From Candidatus Hermodarchaeum yapensis (GTDB lineage Archaea; Asgardarchaeota; Hermodarchaeia; Hermodarchaeales; Hermodarchaeaceae): DNA of 64,000 nt. The translations under genes were made by a program, and so were the position numbers. Below the pieces are notes generated by a model, which searched no databases, was not told where the DNA came from, and saw only the letters and a list, made by a program, of their open reading frames with translations. This document shows, piece by piece, positions 26,132 to 35,106 of this stretch (positions are counted from its first letter, which is position 1; each line of letters starts with the position of its first letter). The stretch covers positions 1-64,000 of the forward strand of contig JAEOSK010000002.1 in assembly GCA_016840405.1 (NCBI GenBank), in the 5' to 3' direction.

Positions 26132-28582
26132 GTGACATCTTTGGCTAAACCAGCAACAAAGAAGGGAACAAAAAGCCAGTCCAAAACCATACGCAAGAAA
26201 CCAGGTAAGAAATTCCCACCCAAAACAGCCTTATTTCTCTGTCACTGTGGATCAAATATCAAAACCATCATAGATATCGATCAATTGAAAACGCATTATG
26301 AGAAACAGCCCAACATCGTGGTTAATGATGACGCTCATTTTTGTATTGAACAGGGCCTGAATCTGATTCGTGATACGATTCGAGAAAACCAAGTTGATTA
26401 TGTGGTGGTGGCTGCCTGTTCACCGCAATTGCATGGCGAGTTGATGAGCCAAACCGTTGAAGAGGCTGGGCTTAACCGGGGGCATCTAGTCATCGCCAAT
26501 ATCCGTGAGCAATGTAGTTGGGTCCATTGGGATAACCCAGAAGCTGCCACTGCTAAGGCTCGATTGATGATTGATGCAGCAATCAAAATGGCTGAACACA
26601 GCCTTCCAATTCATTCTATTGATATACCAATTACGAAACGCGTACTTGTCATTGGTGGAGGAGTTGCAGGCGCTACTTCTGCCATCCAACTTGCTGACGC
26701 GGGATACGAAGTGATACTGGTTGAACAATCAGGATTCTTGGGCGGACATATGGCCAAATGGGATAAACTCTTTCCGAGCCTAGATTGCAGTTTATGCATC
26801 CTCGGACCTCTCCTAACCCGAGTGGCTACGCATCCCAAGATTACGATGCTGACCCTCAGTGAAGTCACCGATATCCAAGGTACACCCGGGGACTATGAAG
26901 TCAAAATCCATCAAGAACCTCGATATGTAGACTTAGAAACCTGTAATGGCTGCAACAAATGCATAGAAATCTGTCCAATCGATGAGCCCAATGAGTATAA
27001 CTATGGGTTAGGCACTCGGAAGGCAATTATCCGACCGTATCCTAGTTCAGTTCCCCTGGCTCCCTATATTGACATGGACGCATGTGTGGGCTGCCAATCC
27101 TGCGTCGGAGTTTGTGAAAAGGAATCGATTCGCTTTGAGGATTCAGACCGGGACCATACTTTCAAAATCGGAGCAATCGTTGTCGCAACGGGATTTCAAC
27201 CCTTCAACCCTGAACACCTTAAAGAATATGGCTATGAGCGCTACTCAGATGTGATTACTGCCCCAGAACTAGAACGACTGTTGAATCCTTCTGGACCTTC
27301 TCAAGGAACAGTCATCCAACCATCAAATGGTGAACAACCAAGAAAAGCTGCTTTTGTGCAATGTGTGGGAAGTCGCGATATTCGAATTAGACGACCCTAT
27401 TGCAGTCGCATTTGCTGTACGTACGCAGTCAAAGAAGCCGTGCAACTAAGACTCGCCCAACCTGACACAGAGGTCTATATCTTCTATACTGACATGCGAA
27501 CCTTTGGAAAGGGATTTGAAGAGCTCTATGAACGTGCCGCACGCGAACATGGGGTAAACTTCATCCGTGGTCGTGTAGCCGAAATTGAAGAAGATCCACA
27601 AACCAAGAAACTGTTGGTTCGAGCTGAAGATACTGAGCTTTGTGAACCAATCGAGTTACCTGTCGATCTCGTTGTGCTCAGTGTGGGAGTCGATCCAGCA
27701 CCCACCAACCCGAAACTAGCAACCATTTTGAATCTTCCATTGGATGAGAATAACTTTTTCCTGGAAAAGCATCCCAAGTTGAATCCTACAGGAACATATT
27801 CTGCAGGCATCTTTCTTGCAGGGAATGCGCAAGGGCCCAAGGATATTGCGGACACGGTTACCCATGCAGGTTTGGCTGCGGCTCAAGTCTCGACATTACT
27901 ACACCGACGAAAAATATCTCTTGAAGTCCACGCTCCAATTCTCAATTCCCAACTGTGTGAAAGTTGTCGACTGTGTGAAAAAACTTGTGATGCAAATGCG
28001 ATATCCTTTGAGGGTTCTGATATTCCTCTCATCGATGAACTCGCCTGTACCGGGTGTGGTGCCTGTGTGGCTGCTTGTCCAACAGGCGCTTTGGATTTAC
28101 CTGGGTTTACTCGACAACAACTAAAGACAGCAGTAGACACTGCGTGTCAGAACAATCCCCTCCAACCTATTGTAATTGGTTTCTTATGCAACTGGTGCGC
28201 CTATGCTGCAGCAGACAGTGCTGGTGTCAATCGACTCCGGTATCCCCCCCAACTCATTCCAATTCGCGTCCCATGCAGTGGTCGTCTTGACCCGCTCCTC
28301 ATTTTGGAAGCTTTCTCTCAAGGGGCGGATGGTGTAGCAATCCTAGGCTGTCACGAACATGATTGCTATTATCGAACTGGAATGACAAAAACCAAAGGCC
28401 GAGTAGAAAATATGCTACCTATACTAAATGAGATGGGAATTAATCCAGACCGACTTTTTCTTGAGGGTACAGCAGCGTCTGAAGGAGGTCGGCTGGTAGA
28501 ACTCGTTTCAGATTTTGTGAAGAAAATCGCAGAGATGGGTCCTTTGGGTGCCGAACTGATAGTCAGCACGAAAAGTCGATAG
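26132..28582 (+). CDS. hdrA: HdrA-MvhD fusion, heterodisulfide reductase-type electron bifurcation subunit
   Basis: 816 residues. After a basic N-tail, an HdrA N-domain (LFLCHCGSNI start, then VVVAACSPQLH) leads to the FAD fold VLVIGGGVAGATSAI and the typical SGFLGGHMAKWDKLFPSLDC. Ferredoxin motifs are CNGCNKCIEICP and CVGCQSCVGVC in the middle, and CESCRLCEKTC and CTGCGACVAACP later. The C-terminal 150 residues (GFLCNWCAYAAADSAG, PCSGRLDPLLI, GCHEHDCYYRTG) are MvhD, the [2Fe-2S] link to hydrogenase or formate dehydrogenase. HdrA splits electron pairs, reducing ferredoxin. Divergent from the fwdB operon. Start GTG; no ATG is available nearby. Confidence 0.92.
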   Translation: MTSLAKPATKKGTKSQSKTIRKKPGKKFPPKTALFLCHCGSNIKTIIDIDQLKTHYEKQPNIVVNDDAHFCIEQGLNLIRDTIRENQVDYVVVAACSPQLHGELMSQTVEEAGLNRGHLVIANIREQCSWVHWDNPEAATAKARLMIDAAIKMAEHSLPIHSIDIPITKRVLVIGGGVAGATSAIQLADAGYEVILVEQSGFLGGHMAKWDKLFPSLDCSLCILGPLLTRVATHPKITMLTLSEVTDIQGTPGDYEVKIHQEPRYVDLETCNGCNKCIEICPIDEPNEYNYGLGTRKAIIRPYPSSVPLAPYIDMDACVGCQSCVGVCEKESIRFEDSDRDHTFKIGAIVVATGFQPFNPEHLKEYGYERYSDVITAPELERLLNPSGPSQGTVIQPSNGEQPRKAAFVQCVGSRDIRIRRPYCSRICCTYAVKEAVQLRLAQPDTEVYIFYTDMRTFGKGFEELYERAAREHGVNFIRGRVAEIEEDPQTKKLLVRAEDTELCEPIELPVDLVVLSVGVDPAPTNPKLATILNLPLDENNFFLEKHPKLNPTGTYSAGIFLAGNAQGPKDIADTVTHAGLAAAQVSTLLHRRKISLEVHAPILNSQLCESCRLCEKTCDANAISFEGSDIPLIDELACTGCGACVAACPTGALDLPGFTRQQLKTAVDTACQNNPLQPIVIGFLCNWCAYAAADSAGVNRLRYPPQLIPIRVPCSGRLDPLLILEAFSQGADGVAILGCHEHDCYYRTGMTKTKGRVENMLPILNEMGINPDRLFLEGTAASEGGRLVELVSDFVKKIAEMGPLGAELIVSTKSR

Positions 28583-28651
28583 AACCGATTACCCTTAACA
28601 CCAAAGTTAAAAGTGAATCCAATATAAAACCACTCGACGACTCATAGTGAG

Positions 28652-30343
28652 TTGGAGAGATTGAGGAAGGGTTTAGTCTTAGTTATATCATGCCTTCTTT
28701 TTTCCCTTCTACTCTTAGCTCCACTCTTGGTTATCGCCACTGCACAATCCCCTCAGTCGGACCTGACAATGGGCGATGACGATCTACTTTGGAGCTTCAA
28801 ATTTGGAGCAAACGACAGTCAAGACGCAGCATATTCAATAATCCAGTGTGAAGATGGTGGCTATCTAATCGTAGGCTCATCCCAGCTTGAAGAAACAACT
28901 GATGTGCTAATATTTCGATTAAATGATGCTGGAGAATTGGAATGGAGTGATATCCTAACTCAGGAGGGGACGGAAATCGCCAAAGAGGTCATTGAATGTG
29001 AATCTGGTGGTTACGCAATAATTGGATACAGCCAAAAACAAGGGGCAAATGGAACTCTATTAGAGTACGATGCCCTCCTGATTCGAATTGCCTCAAACGG
29101 GACGATTGTATGGATTCAAACCATTGGGGATAATTCATCACAACAAGCGTATTCTATTGTCGAGTGCCAGGATGGCGGATTTGCTTTTGCTGGCTATACT
29201 CACAGTTCTGAAAGCAATAACTTGGATTTCTGGCTCGTTCGAACATCCAGCGAAGGACAAGCGCTCTGGAACAGAACCTACGATACCATAGGAAATGAGA
29301 TTTGTAACTCATTGGTTGAAAATCATTATGGAGGATTTGTCCTGGTTGGAAGCAAAGAAAATATAGATACAGGAGAACTGGATGGCTGGATCATTTGCAC
29401 CGACAGCATAGGGAATCTTCATTGGGAACGAATTTTTGATATGTCTGGAGATGATGTGTGTAACAAGATTATACGCAAATCATATATCGGATATGTCATT
29501 GTGGGAACAACAGAGAATGTCCCCGAAGGAAGCTTCGACGCTTTTGCCCTAAGTGTTCTAGCAAATGGTAATTTTTCCTGGAACTCAATCCTAGAAGGAC
29601 CCTATGAAGAAGAAGCCTATGACATCACTTCTTGCCAAAATGGTGGATTTGCCATTACAGGATACACTATCGAAGAAACCGAGTTTGGGATGAAAACACA
29701 CCTCTTGTTAGCTCGATTGGAAAGCAACGGAGATGTACAATGGAACAAGCGGTATGGCGGGATGGGTAAAGAAATTGGCTGGTCAATAATTCAATCACCT
29801 TCTCACGATTTTATCATCGCAGGGACAACCAAATCATACAACAGTAATGAACCTGGGATTAATGCACTGATAATACGTGTACCAGATGCTGAAACCGATA
29901 CGAATCCTTTCGGAGAACCTGGTCCCCCGAACTACGATTTAATTGCCTTTGGTGCAATTTTCGGAATTATCATTATTGCAGGGATGTCAGTGATCTATTC
30001 TCGCAGTAAACGAGAAATTACTGAGGTTGAGATTGGCTTCTCAAATCGGCAGCTTGGACAAACATTCTTGATCCCACGTACACTAAAAGAGGTCACATCA
30101 ATTCTTCGAGGAATCGTCCGCTGTCGCAAATGTGGAACAATTCAAAAAAGAAAACAGATAATCTGCAATCATTGTATTGCACTACTGCACAGGTGCTTGT
30201 TTTGCGATAACACAATGGATAATGAGGATTTAGTCATTTTTTGTCCGAGTTGTAGGAATCTTTCTCATGCACATGAAATGATATCTTGGCTGAAAAAAAG
30301 AAAGACTTGTCCAATCTGTGGATTCAAATTAAAAAAAAGATAG
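28652..30343 (+). CDS. Extracellular propeller, one membrane helix and cytosolic RING-like zinc module
   Basis: 563 residues. A signal segment (8-31) is followed by seven imperfect repeats with a GGYAIIGYS-like core (VGSS, IGYS, AGYT, VGSK, VGTT, TGYT, AGTT variants), suggesting a seven-bladed propeller outside the cell. One helix at about 430-449 is followed by basic SRSKR. The cytosolic end has two zinc units: CRKC/CNHC (491-508) and CLFC, CPSC, HAH, CPIC (515-556). The last resembles prokaryotic RING-like domains, including the SWLKKRKTCPIC helix and knuckle. Start TTG at 28652 is uncertain. It lies between hdrA and the polyferredoxin gene but has no obvious link to them. Confidence 0.75.
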   Translation: MERLRKGLVLVISCLLFSLLLLAPLLVIATAQSPQSDLTMGDDDLLWSFKFGANDSQDAAYSIIQCEDGGYLIVGSSQLEETTDVLIFRLNDAGELEWSDILTQEGTEIAKEVIECESGGYAIIGYSQKQGANGTLLEYDALLIRIASNGTIVWIQTIGDNSSQQAYSIVECQDGGFAFAGYTHSSESNNLDFWLVRTSSEGQALWNRTYDTIGNEICNSLVENHYGGFVLVGSKENIDTGELDGWIICTDSIGNLHWERIFDMSGDDVCNKIIRKSYIGYVIVGTTENVPEGSFDAFALSVLANGNFSWNSILEGPYEEEAYDITSCQNGGFAITGYTIEETEFGMKTHLLLARLESNGDVQWNKRYGGMGKEIGWSIIQSPSHDFIIAGTTKSYNSNEPGINALIIRVPDAETDTNPFGEPGPPNYDLIAFGAIFGIIIIAGMSVIYSRSKREITEVEIGFSNRQLGQTFLIPRTLKEVTSILRGIVRCRKCGTIQKRKQIICNHCIALLHRCLFCDNTMDNEDLVIFCPSCRNLSHAHEMISWLKKRKTCPICGFKLKKR

Positions 30344-30457
30344 ACCTCTCCCATAGATGTTTGCATTAAAACAAGGAAGGCTTCTAGGACGGTAACAAGC
30401 GTTAAAGGTGTCCAGTTGGAATGTTAAATTAGAGTGCTTGTGTGAAGGTTCTAATTA

Positions 30458-31918
30458 ATGACAAAAACGCACAGGGATCGAATCACCGTAGGCGAGCGCC
30501 CAAAGGTTACGAGTGAGATTCTCAACGATACCAATATCCAGTACAATTGGAAAACTTCGTTACTTAATAAGAACCTAAAATATGACCTAACTCGGTGTGT
30601 TGGCTGTAGTCTTTGTATTCCCTGTCCGTGGGATGCTATCGAATTGGGTCCAGTACAAGAAGTTGCTGCTGGTCGAATGGAAGGCGCCCCCCTCGTCCTC
30701 ATTGACGAAGACAAATGCACGTTTTGTGGATTGTGTGATTCAGCGTGCCTTTTCAACGCCATAGAAGCCCGGTTTGATGATATCCCTGCTGACGTTAAAT
30801 ATGCTCGATTAAAAGGCAAACATGAACTCGACGAAGACAAATGTGCGCCGTGTCTGCTATGTGCAAAGATTTGTCCACGCGAAGCAATCTCGGTTGAGCT
30901 CAAGGTTACCCCGAAAACTGGGTTAGTCAAATATCAAGACCCGAAAGCCGCTCAATGGGTGGCGAAAGGCAAACCCGAGGCCACCGGCTCTATCAAAATT
31001 GATGAAGACAAATGCACATGGTGCGGCCTGTGTGAATTACTATGCCCCGAATGCATTACCATTTACTGGCACGAAGAAAAACCCCAACCTCCCGATTTCA
31101 AACCCGCAGTGAGTATTCGGGTTGATACCACCCACTGTGATTATTGTGGACTCTGTGAAACCATCTGTCCCTCCGATGCTGTACGTGTGACTTGCGACAA
31201 ATCCCCCCCTCGCCAAATCAAGGACCCGAAAGTTGAAGGCACCATGACCATTGATGATGGCTTGTGTGTCGACTGCACACTCTGCGCCCTGAAATGTCCC
31301 TATGAAGCCCTAGATGTTACTCTTCCACTAACTGGGGATGTTGAAATCCATAATTTAGAGAAATGTGACCCGACAGGCTGTGTCAATTGTTTCAACATCT
31401 GTCCCACCAAAGCCATCTATGCAACGGGAGACAAAGACAAAATCGCCATCAACAAAGAGATATGTGTCTTCTGCGGCGCGTGCGAAAACGCGTGCCCTGA
31501 ACAAGTCCTCAAAGTCACCCGCGATAGTTACCAACTCTCCCAAATCGAAGAAGCCCGAGGTTGGGAACGGGGTCGTGCTCTACACTTTTATGATCAGCTA
31601 GTTGGACGTGAAGCACCTCAAAATAACATTTATGAACGTGTGATTAAAGCTTCCCCGGTTAAACCTTCAGTGCCTATCCAAACCAAATCTGAAGATTGGT
31701 CTGAAAGCAAACTTAATCGCCGACTAGCCCAAGACCGAGTCCGGAAAGTTCAGGAGTTTATCAAAAAGAATTGGCGATTACGATTGCTCTTTGAGAGAGG
31801 TCGTGTTGGTCCTCTCTTCACGGCTCTTCGTAAAGAGACTCTTAAGAAAACTAGTATACAAGCACCGAGTGAATCGAGGTCCGAACCGAAGAAAAACTCT
31901 TCAAAAAAGTCTCAATGA
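30458..31918 (+). CDS. fwdF: Polyferredoxin with eight 4Fe-4S motifs, FwdF-like
   Basis: 486 residues. Eight cluster motifs can be counted: CVGCSLCIPC, CTFCGLCDSAC, CAPCLLCAKIC, CTWCGLCELLC, CDYCGLCETIC, CVDCTLCALKC, CDPTGCVNCFNIC (with an insertion) and CVFCGACENAC, most followed by Pro. FwdF of methanogens wires the FwdB active sites with eight clusters, and the size here fits. The last 120 residues are basic and cluster-free, which is unusual for the family. It is convergent with fwdD and lies 4.5 kb from fwdB, so assignment to the Fwd complex is inference. Confidence 0.8.
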   Translation: MTKTHRDRITVGERPKVTSEILNDTNIQYNWKTSLLNKNLKYDLTRCVGCSLCIPCPWDAIELGPVQEVAAGRMEGAPLVLIDEDKCTFCGLCDSACLFNAIEARFDDIPADVKYARLKGKHELDEDKCAPCLLCAKICPREAISVELKVTPKTGLVKYQDPKAAQWVAKGKPEATGSIKIDEDKCTWCGLCELLCPECITIYWHEEKPQPPDFKPAVSIRVDTTHCDYCGLCETICPSDAVRVTCDKSPPRQIKDPKVEGTMTIDDGLCVDCTLCALKCPYEALDVTLPLTGDVEIHNLEKCDPTGCVNCFNICPTKAIYATGDKDKIAINKEICVFCGACENACPEQVLKVTRDSYQLSQIEEARGWERGRALHFYDQLVGREAPQNNIYERVIKASPVKPSVPIQTKSEDWSESKLNRRLAQDRVRKVQEFIKKNWRLRLLFERGRVGPLFTALRKETLKKTSIQAPSESRSEPKKNSSKKSQ

Positions 31919-31952
31919 ATCGCTAAGTCCTTTTCGATCCCCTCTTGTTAAA

Positions 31953-32330
31953 TTATGGAAGATCGGTTGAGGATGTTATTGGCCCTTTACTCGGTTTGAT
32001 AATCACTTCGGTTCCCTGGCTAGGAACCATGGACTCAATGACTGCATAAGCCCAGGGACTCGGTTGCATCAGAGCAATTCCTTCGGGTTGATTTTCCTTT
32101 AGCTGAGTTCTCACAATGACATTTCCTACCTTTGAGCTAACTTCAATGAAATTGCCCTCTTTGATACCTAATCGTTGTGCATCTCGAACTGAAATCGTAA
32201 TACGGGCCGCCACTTTTTCATATTCTTTGGATAGGGTACCTTGACCAGCTTGGACTTCGTCAACTTCAAGTGTACGCGCAAGTAATAATCGTACTTCGAG
32301 CTGTGGGTAGAGAAAATCACGTAACGCCAT
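31953..32330 (-). CDS. fwdD: FwdD/FmdD-type molybdopterin dinucleotide-binding protein
   Basis: About 125 residues. The double-psi beta-barrel pattern LSKEYEKVAARITISVRDAQ, LGIKEGNFIEVSSKVG and GIALMQPSPWAYAVI matches FwdD, the small subunit that binds the pterin cofactor with FwdB. Relatives show GPWAN where this has SPWAY. The ATG at 32328-32330 is used; a GTG lies one codon earlier. FwdA (hydrolase) and FwdC are absent from the window, so only part of the complex is visible here. Confidence 0.8.
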   Translation of the reverse strand: MALRDFLYPQLEVRLLLARTLEVDEVQAGQGTLSKEYEKVAARITISVRDAQRLGIKEGNFIEVSSKVGNVIVRTQLKENQPEGIALMQPSPWAYAVIESMVPSQGTEVIIKPSKGPITSSTDLP

Positions 32331-32597
32331 CACTTGTCACACACCGAGTATATGGTACTATGCCTTCATATTTCTTATTTTTTGGCATGGGATAAAATTT
32401 GAAAATAATAGAGCACCCTGTTGATGTTCGAATATCAGCTAAGATAACGGTACTAAGTTTCAAGAAGAGTAAGCGCTATTCCGAGAAAAAAGTTCAGTAA
32501 GGCTAAGTATTGTGTGTAAAGAAGCATCGATTATAGATTTTGCCAATAAAATAAATTGAAGTACGAATTCGAAAAAAGGGAGAATCACAGATTTTAA
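32331..32597. other. AT-rich intergenic region containing repeat copy A
   Basis: No gene. Positions 32368-32506 hold a copy of an interspersed repeat also found at 33834-33975. Confidence 0.6.
32368..32506. repeat. Interspersed repeat, copy A (about 140 bases)
   Basis: Begins ATATTTCTTATTTTTTG, contains GAAAATAATAGAG, GTTCGAATATCAG and AGAGTAAGCGCTATTC, and ends CAGTAAGGCT. It is roughly 80 percent identical by eye to the copy at 33834-33975. Confidence 0.7.
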
Positions 32598-33158
32598 TCA
32601 TTCATTCTTGCATGGATTCTTCGATTTTTCTCCCAATTTAAATTGTTTGATTTTATAGAACAACATGACCGCCAGTGCAACTAGGGTTGCTAATATACAA
32701 AGATTACCAAGATTCCAAAAGATGATCACGAATTCGTTAATGGTAAAACGCCATCCCATAAATCCCCAAAGGCTTGAAGACCGGAAGGAGAGTCCAGCGA
32801 AACCTCCAATTGAATACGACACAATAGCGAGAAATACTGATAAGATTATGATACCCTTTCCATATTCGGGGTTCTTCCTGTAAAGGTGGACGAAAATCAG
32901 AATGGCTAGTTGTGCGCATAGGACATAACCGCCCACCATTATGATTAACTCATACGGAATATAGGAGATGCTTAAGATGATCTGGCGCAGAATTATGGAG
33001 ATGCGAAAGATGATCTGCTGTATGTGAAAGATGATCTGCTGCGGAATCATTCCTGAAACAACTATTATCCAGAGGATGGTGACGACACAGGCTAGGATGA
33101 GTGACATCAACACTATTTTTAGGAACTTGCGTTTTGCATTATTCATTCGACTTCCCAT
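32598..33158 (-). CDS. Hypothetical membrane protein with internal tandem repeat
   Basis: 186 residues, four hydrophobic helices, no family recognised. Residues 38-60 contain repeated QQIIFHI/QQIIFRI units, encoded by three copies of an AAGATGATCTG-containing unit at about 32964, 32997 and 33024. The unit spacings (33 and 21 bases) keep the frame, so the expansion is tolerated in a coding sequence. It lies directly downstream of the 33160 gene on the same strand. Confidence 0.5.
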   Translation of the reverse strand: MGSRMNNAKRKFLKIVLMSLILACVVTILWIIVVSGMIPQQIIFHIQQIIFRISIILRQIILSISYIPYELIIMVGGYVLCAQLAILIFVHLYRKNPEYGKGIIILSVFLAIVSYSIGGFAGLSFRSSSLWGFMGWRFTINEFVIIFWNLGNLCILATLVALAVMLFYKIKQFKLGEKSKNPCKNE

Positions 33159-33159
33159 T

Positions 33160-33627
33160 TTATATCACTAACATTAACACAACAAATCCATCCGAGGATG
33201 CCGTAACCATATAGTTTTGGAGGATATGAAGAGTCAGCGTCATTTCAATCAATCTACTCCTCCACATATGTTTCTCGCTGTACCGATAGGGTTCGTTGTA
33301 CTCGCCGCCCTTGGCTTCCAACCAAAGCAGGTGGTGGTTCCAGCAATAGCAAAGCCTCCATTCAAACAGATCATAACCATCTTCAATCCTATAGTAACCA
33401 AGCGTGTAGGTTGTATTCCATATGGCACTCTTAATCGGAGCGTTGTACTTGTTTTTGATAGTAGACGGAAGAATATCTTGAGTCGAAACTAATACTCGAA
33501 AAGATTGTCTTTGTACTGAAGTAAAAGAAGCAAGTAGGTGCAGTATTATAATTACCGCGAATAGGTAAAGTTGTATGATTGGTGCTGTCTTGAATACCGC
33601 TTTATTCGGGTAGACAGCAGATTGCAC
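33160..33627 (-). CDS. Hypothetical protein with N-terminal membrane segment
   Basis: 155 residues; not recognised. An N-terminal helix (about 17-36) could be a signal anchor, and the rest is Trp/Tyr-rich. Start GTG with GGGGAG five bases upstream, which supports translation. Its stop is one base from the start of the next gene, suggesting an operon. Composition is less gene-like than neighbours, so confidence is modest. Confidence 0.4.
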   Translation of the reverse strand: MQSAVYPNKAVFKTAPIIQLYLFAVIIILHLLASFTSVQRQSFRVLVSTQDILPSTIKNKYNAPIKSAIWNTTYTLGYYRIEDGYDLFEWRLCYCWNHHLLWLEAKGGEYNEPYRYSEKHMWRSRLIEMTLTLHILQNYMVTASSDGFVVLMLVI

Positions 33628-33804
33628 TTAACTCCCCTGAACATGAGAAGATAGCAATTCGAAGTACAAAAACACTCGTATTCACAGCTAGGAGCTAGAT
33701 GTTTTTCTGACGAAAAATTTTAGTAAGGCTTGGATTTGTAAGTTCAAACTAATTATTAGTTGATTAATTGAATTTGCTATACATTAGATGTAAACATATA
33801 ATTA

Positions 33805-33975
33805 CAGGAAAATATACCTCAATGTTGATTAAAATATTTCTTATTTTTTGACAGAGCATAAGATATGAAAATAATAGAGTACCCTGTTGCTGTTCGAATA
33901 TCAGTTAAGAATACGGGACTATGTTTCGCGTAGAGTAAGCGCTATTCTGAGGAAAAATTTCAGTGAGCTCTGATT
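33805..33975. repeat. Interspersed repeat, copy B (longest)
   Basis: Begins CAGGAAAATATACCTCA, continues as in copy A from 33834, and ends near TTTGTGAGTA. Its first 45 bases recur at 40577-40620 and its last 35 bases recur, degenerate, at 33699-33745, 34951-34990 and 36137-36170. Confidence 0.7.
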
Positions 33976-34319
33976 TTGTGAGTATTAAATCTTTTACACT
34001 CACAGGTTAACATAATAGAAAAACGAATAAAATAATCAAACTCTTAGGGAATACTCATCTTTAGTAAATATATGTCTGACTGAAACTCCTGCTGGTTCCT
34101 CCTTACTAAGGTCCAACGACTTGCAGTACTCTCTATTTGTTGAGTATTTTTTTGAATCCATCACACAACTCAGGGTTGCGGAGTATAACTCTGATTGTCG
34201 CAACTGAATCTGATAGATATTTGATTTCGTAGCGATTGGTTTTACGGAAAACCCTGGAAAGCATTTCGTAGTCTGGAGTATTACGCCATAAATACATGAG
34301 AACCAAAAAAAGAAAAGAA

Positions 34320-34336
34320 GGGAGGCCAAGCCTCCC
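34320..34336 (-). terminator. Hairpin terminator downstream of the 34347 gene
   Basis: GGGAGGC, CAA, GCCTCCC form a seven-base stem with a three-base loop; on the minus strand a T-rich tract (TTCTTTTCTTTTTTTGG) follows. It lies a few bases after the stop of the 34347-34823 gene. Confidence 0.7.
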
Positions 34337-34346
34337 AAAAATGCAA

Positions 34347-34823
34347 TCACTCAGTTACAATAAGGGTTTCAATAAAGACCAGCACAGGTTCGTGTCCGAT
34401 ATAAAGCTCGACTCGCCAGTCATACTCGCCGGGTGTGAAGTAGTCCGCTTCGAAAATTATATAGTAAATGAACGCGTGATAAGGTCCTGGTAACTCTGGG
34501 TCATAGTAGTCTTTATCGTTGAAAACAAAGTGTTTGTTCTTAAGATCGATTTCCGTGTCGTCAATGAATAGCTTCGCTTCAAAAGGTCGCCATTCTGAGA
34601 GAAAATTACTCGGAATACCAAAGCAGCCGTGCCATACGTTACTTTGTTTACTAGCACTAATTTCCATACTAACCCACGGATGAATACGTTGGCCATGGCT
34701 CTCTATCCAATCTACAAACTCCCACGGACCATATTGTTTTGCTTGCACGGATTGTAGACAGGGGAGCACGCAGAACACGAGCAAACACACCAGACTTACT
34801 TTTAGCAACTGTTTCTGTTTCAT
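34347..34823 (-). CDS. Small secreted protein of unknown function
   Basis: 158 residues from ATG 34821-34823, with GGAGTGG upstream. A typical signal peptide (KQKQLLKVSLVCLLVFCVL) ends near VQAKQ. The mature part is a beta-rich domain (EAKLFIDDTEIDLKNKHF, FTPGEYDWRVELYIG), of the kind found in small archaeal surface proteins. No anchor helix, so it may be released. Followed by a hairpin terminator. Confidence 0.6.
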   Translation of the reverse strand: MKQKQLLKVSLVCLLVFCVLPCLQSVQAKQYGPWEFVDWIESHGQRIHPWVSMEISASKQSNVWHGCFGIPSNFLSEWRPFEAKLFIDDTEIDLKNKHFVFNDKDYYDPELPGPYHAFIYYIIFEADYFTPGEYDWRVELYIGHEPVLVFIETLIVTE

Positions 34824-34950
34824 TGAAATTTCCACTCCAATTGTACGCCACTTCGTGGCGTCGAGTTAAAGTATGATATATATCGTATATAAGAGTTAGA
34901 GGTTTTTTTCTCTACACGCCGTTTTACTTAGATAAACATTTAACCATCAG

Positions 34951-34990
34951 ATAAAAAAAGCCCAGTAAGGCTTGGGTTTATGAGTAGTGT
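34951..34990. repeat. Interspersed repeat, partial copy D
   Basis: CAGTAAGGCTTGGGTTTATGAGTA matches the end of copies A and B. It lies in the short gap between the secreted protein and the next membrane gene. Confidence 0.5.
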
Positions 34991-35106
34991 CTTTAGTGTT
35001 AGTGGCGATTTCTTCTTTCGCCACATAAGATGAGCGTTGCGTGATTCTGTGAGTAAAAGCATATCGGATGTCTTTGACCCACTTCTTTTAGTTTTTATTG
35101 GATTAT

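Larger units (their letters stand above)
33628..34346. other. Long AT-rich region without convincing genes, repeat-rich
   Basis: The only candidate, a 104-codon minus-strand frame at 34036-34350, begins inside the terminator of the neighbouring gene and is rejected. The region holds a partial repeat copy (33699-33745) and a full copy (33805-33975). No RNA gene was recognised. Confidence 0.55.

Noticed and set aside
33217-33492. 91-codon plus-strand frame opposite the 33160 gene
   Set aside because: The minus-strand frame is longer and has a good ribosome site; the plus-strand frame has neither motif nor context.
34036-34350. 104-codon minus-strand frame overlapping the stop of the secreted-protein gene by four bases
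   Set aside because: Its first 20 codons are the hairpin and T-run of a terminator (encoding GGLASLLFFF), and the rest has no recognisable feature; the overlap looks like translational coupling but is better explained by chance.
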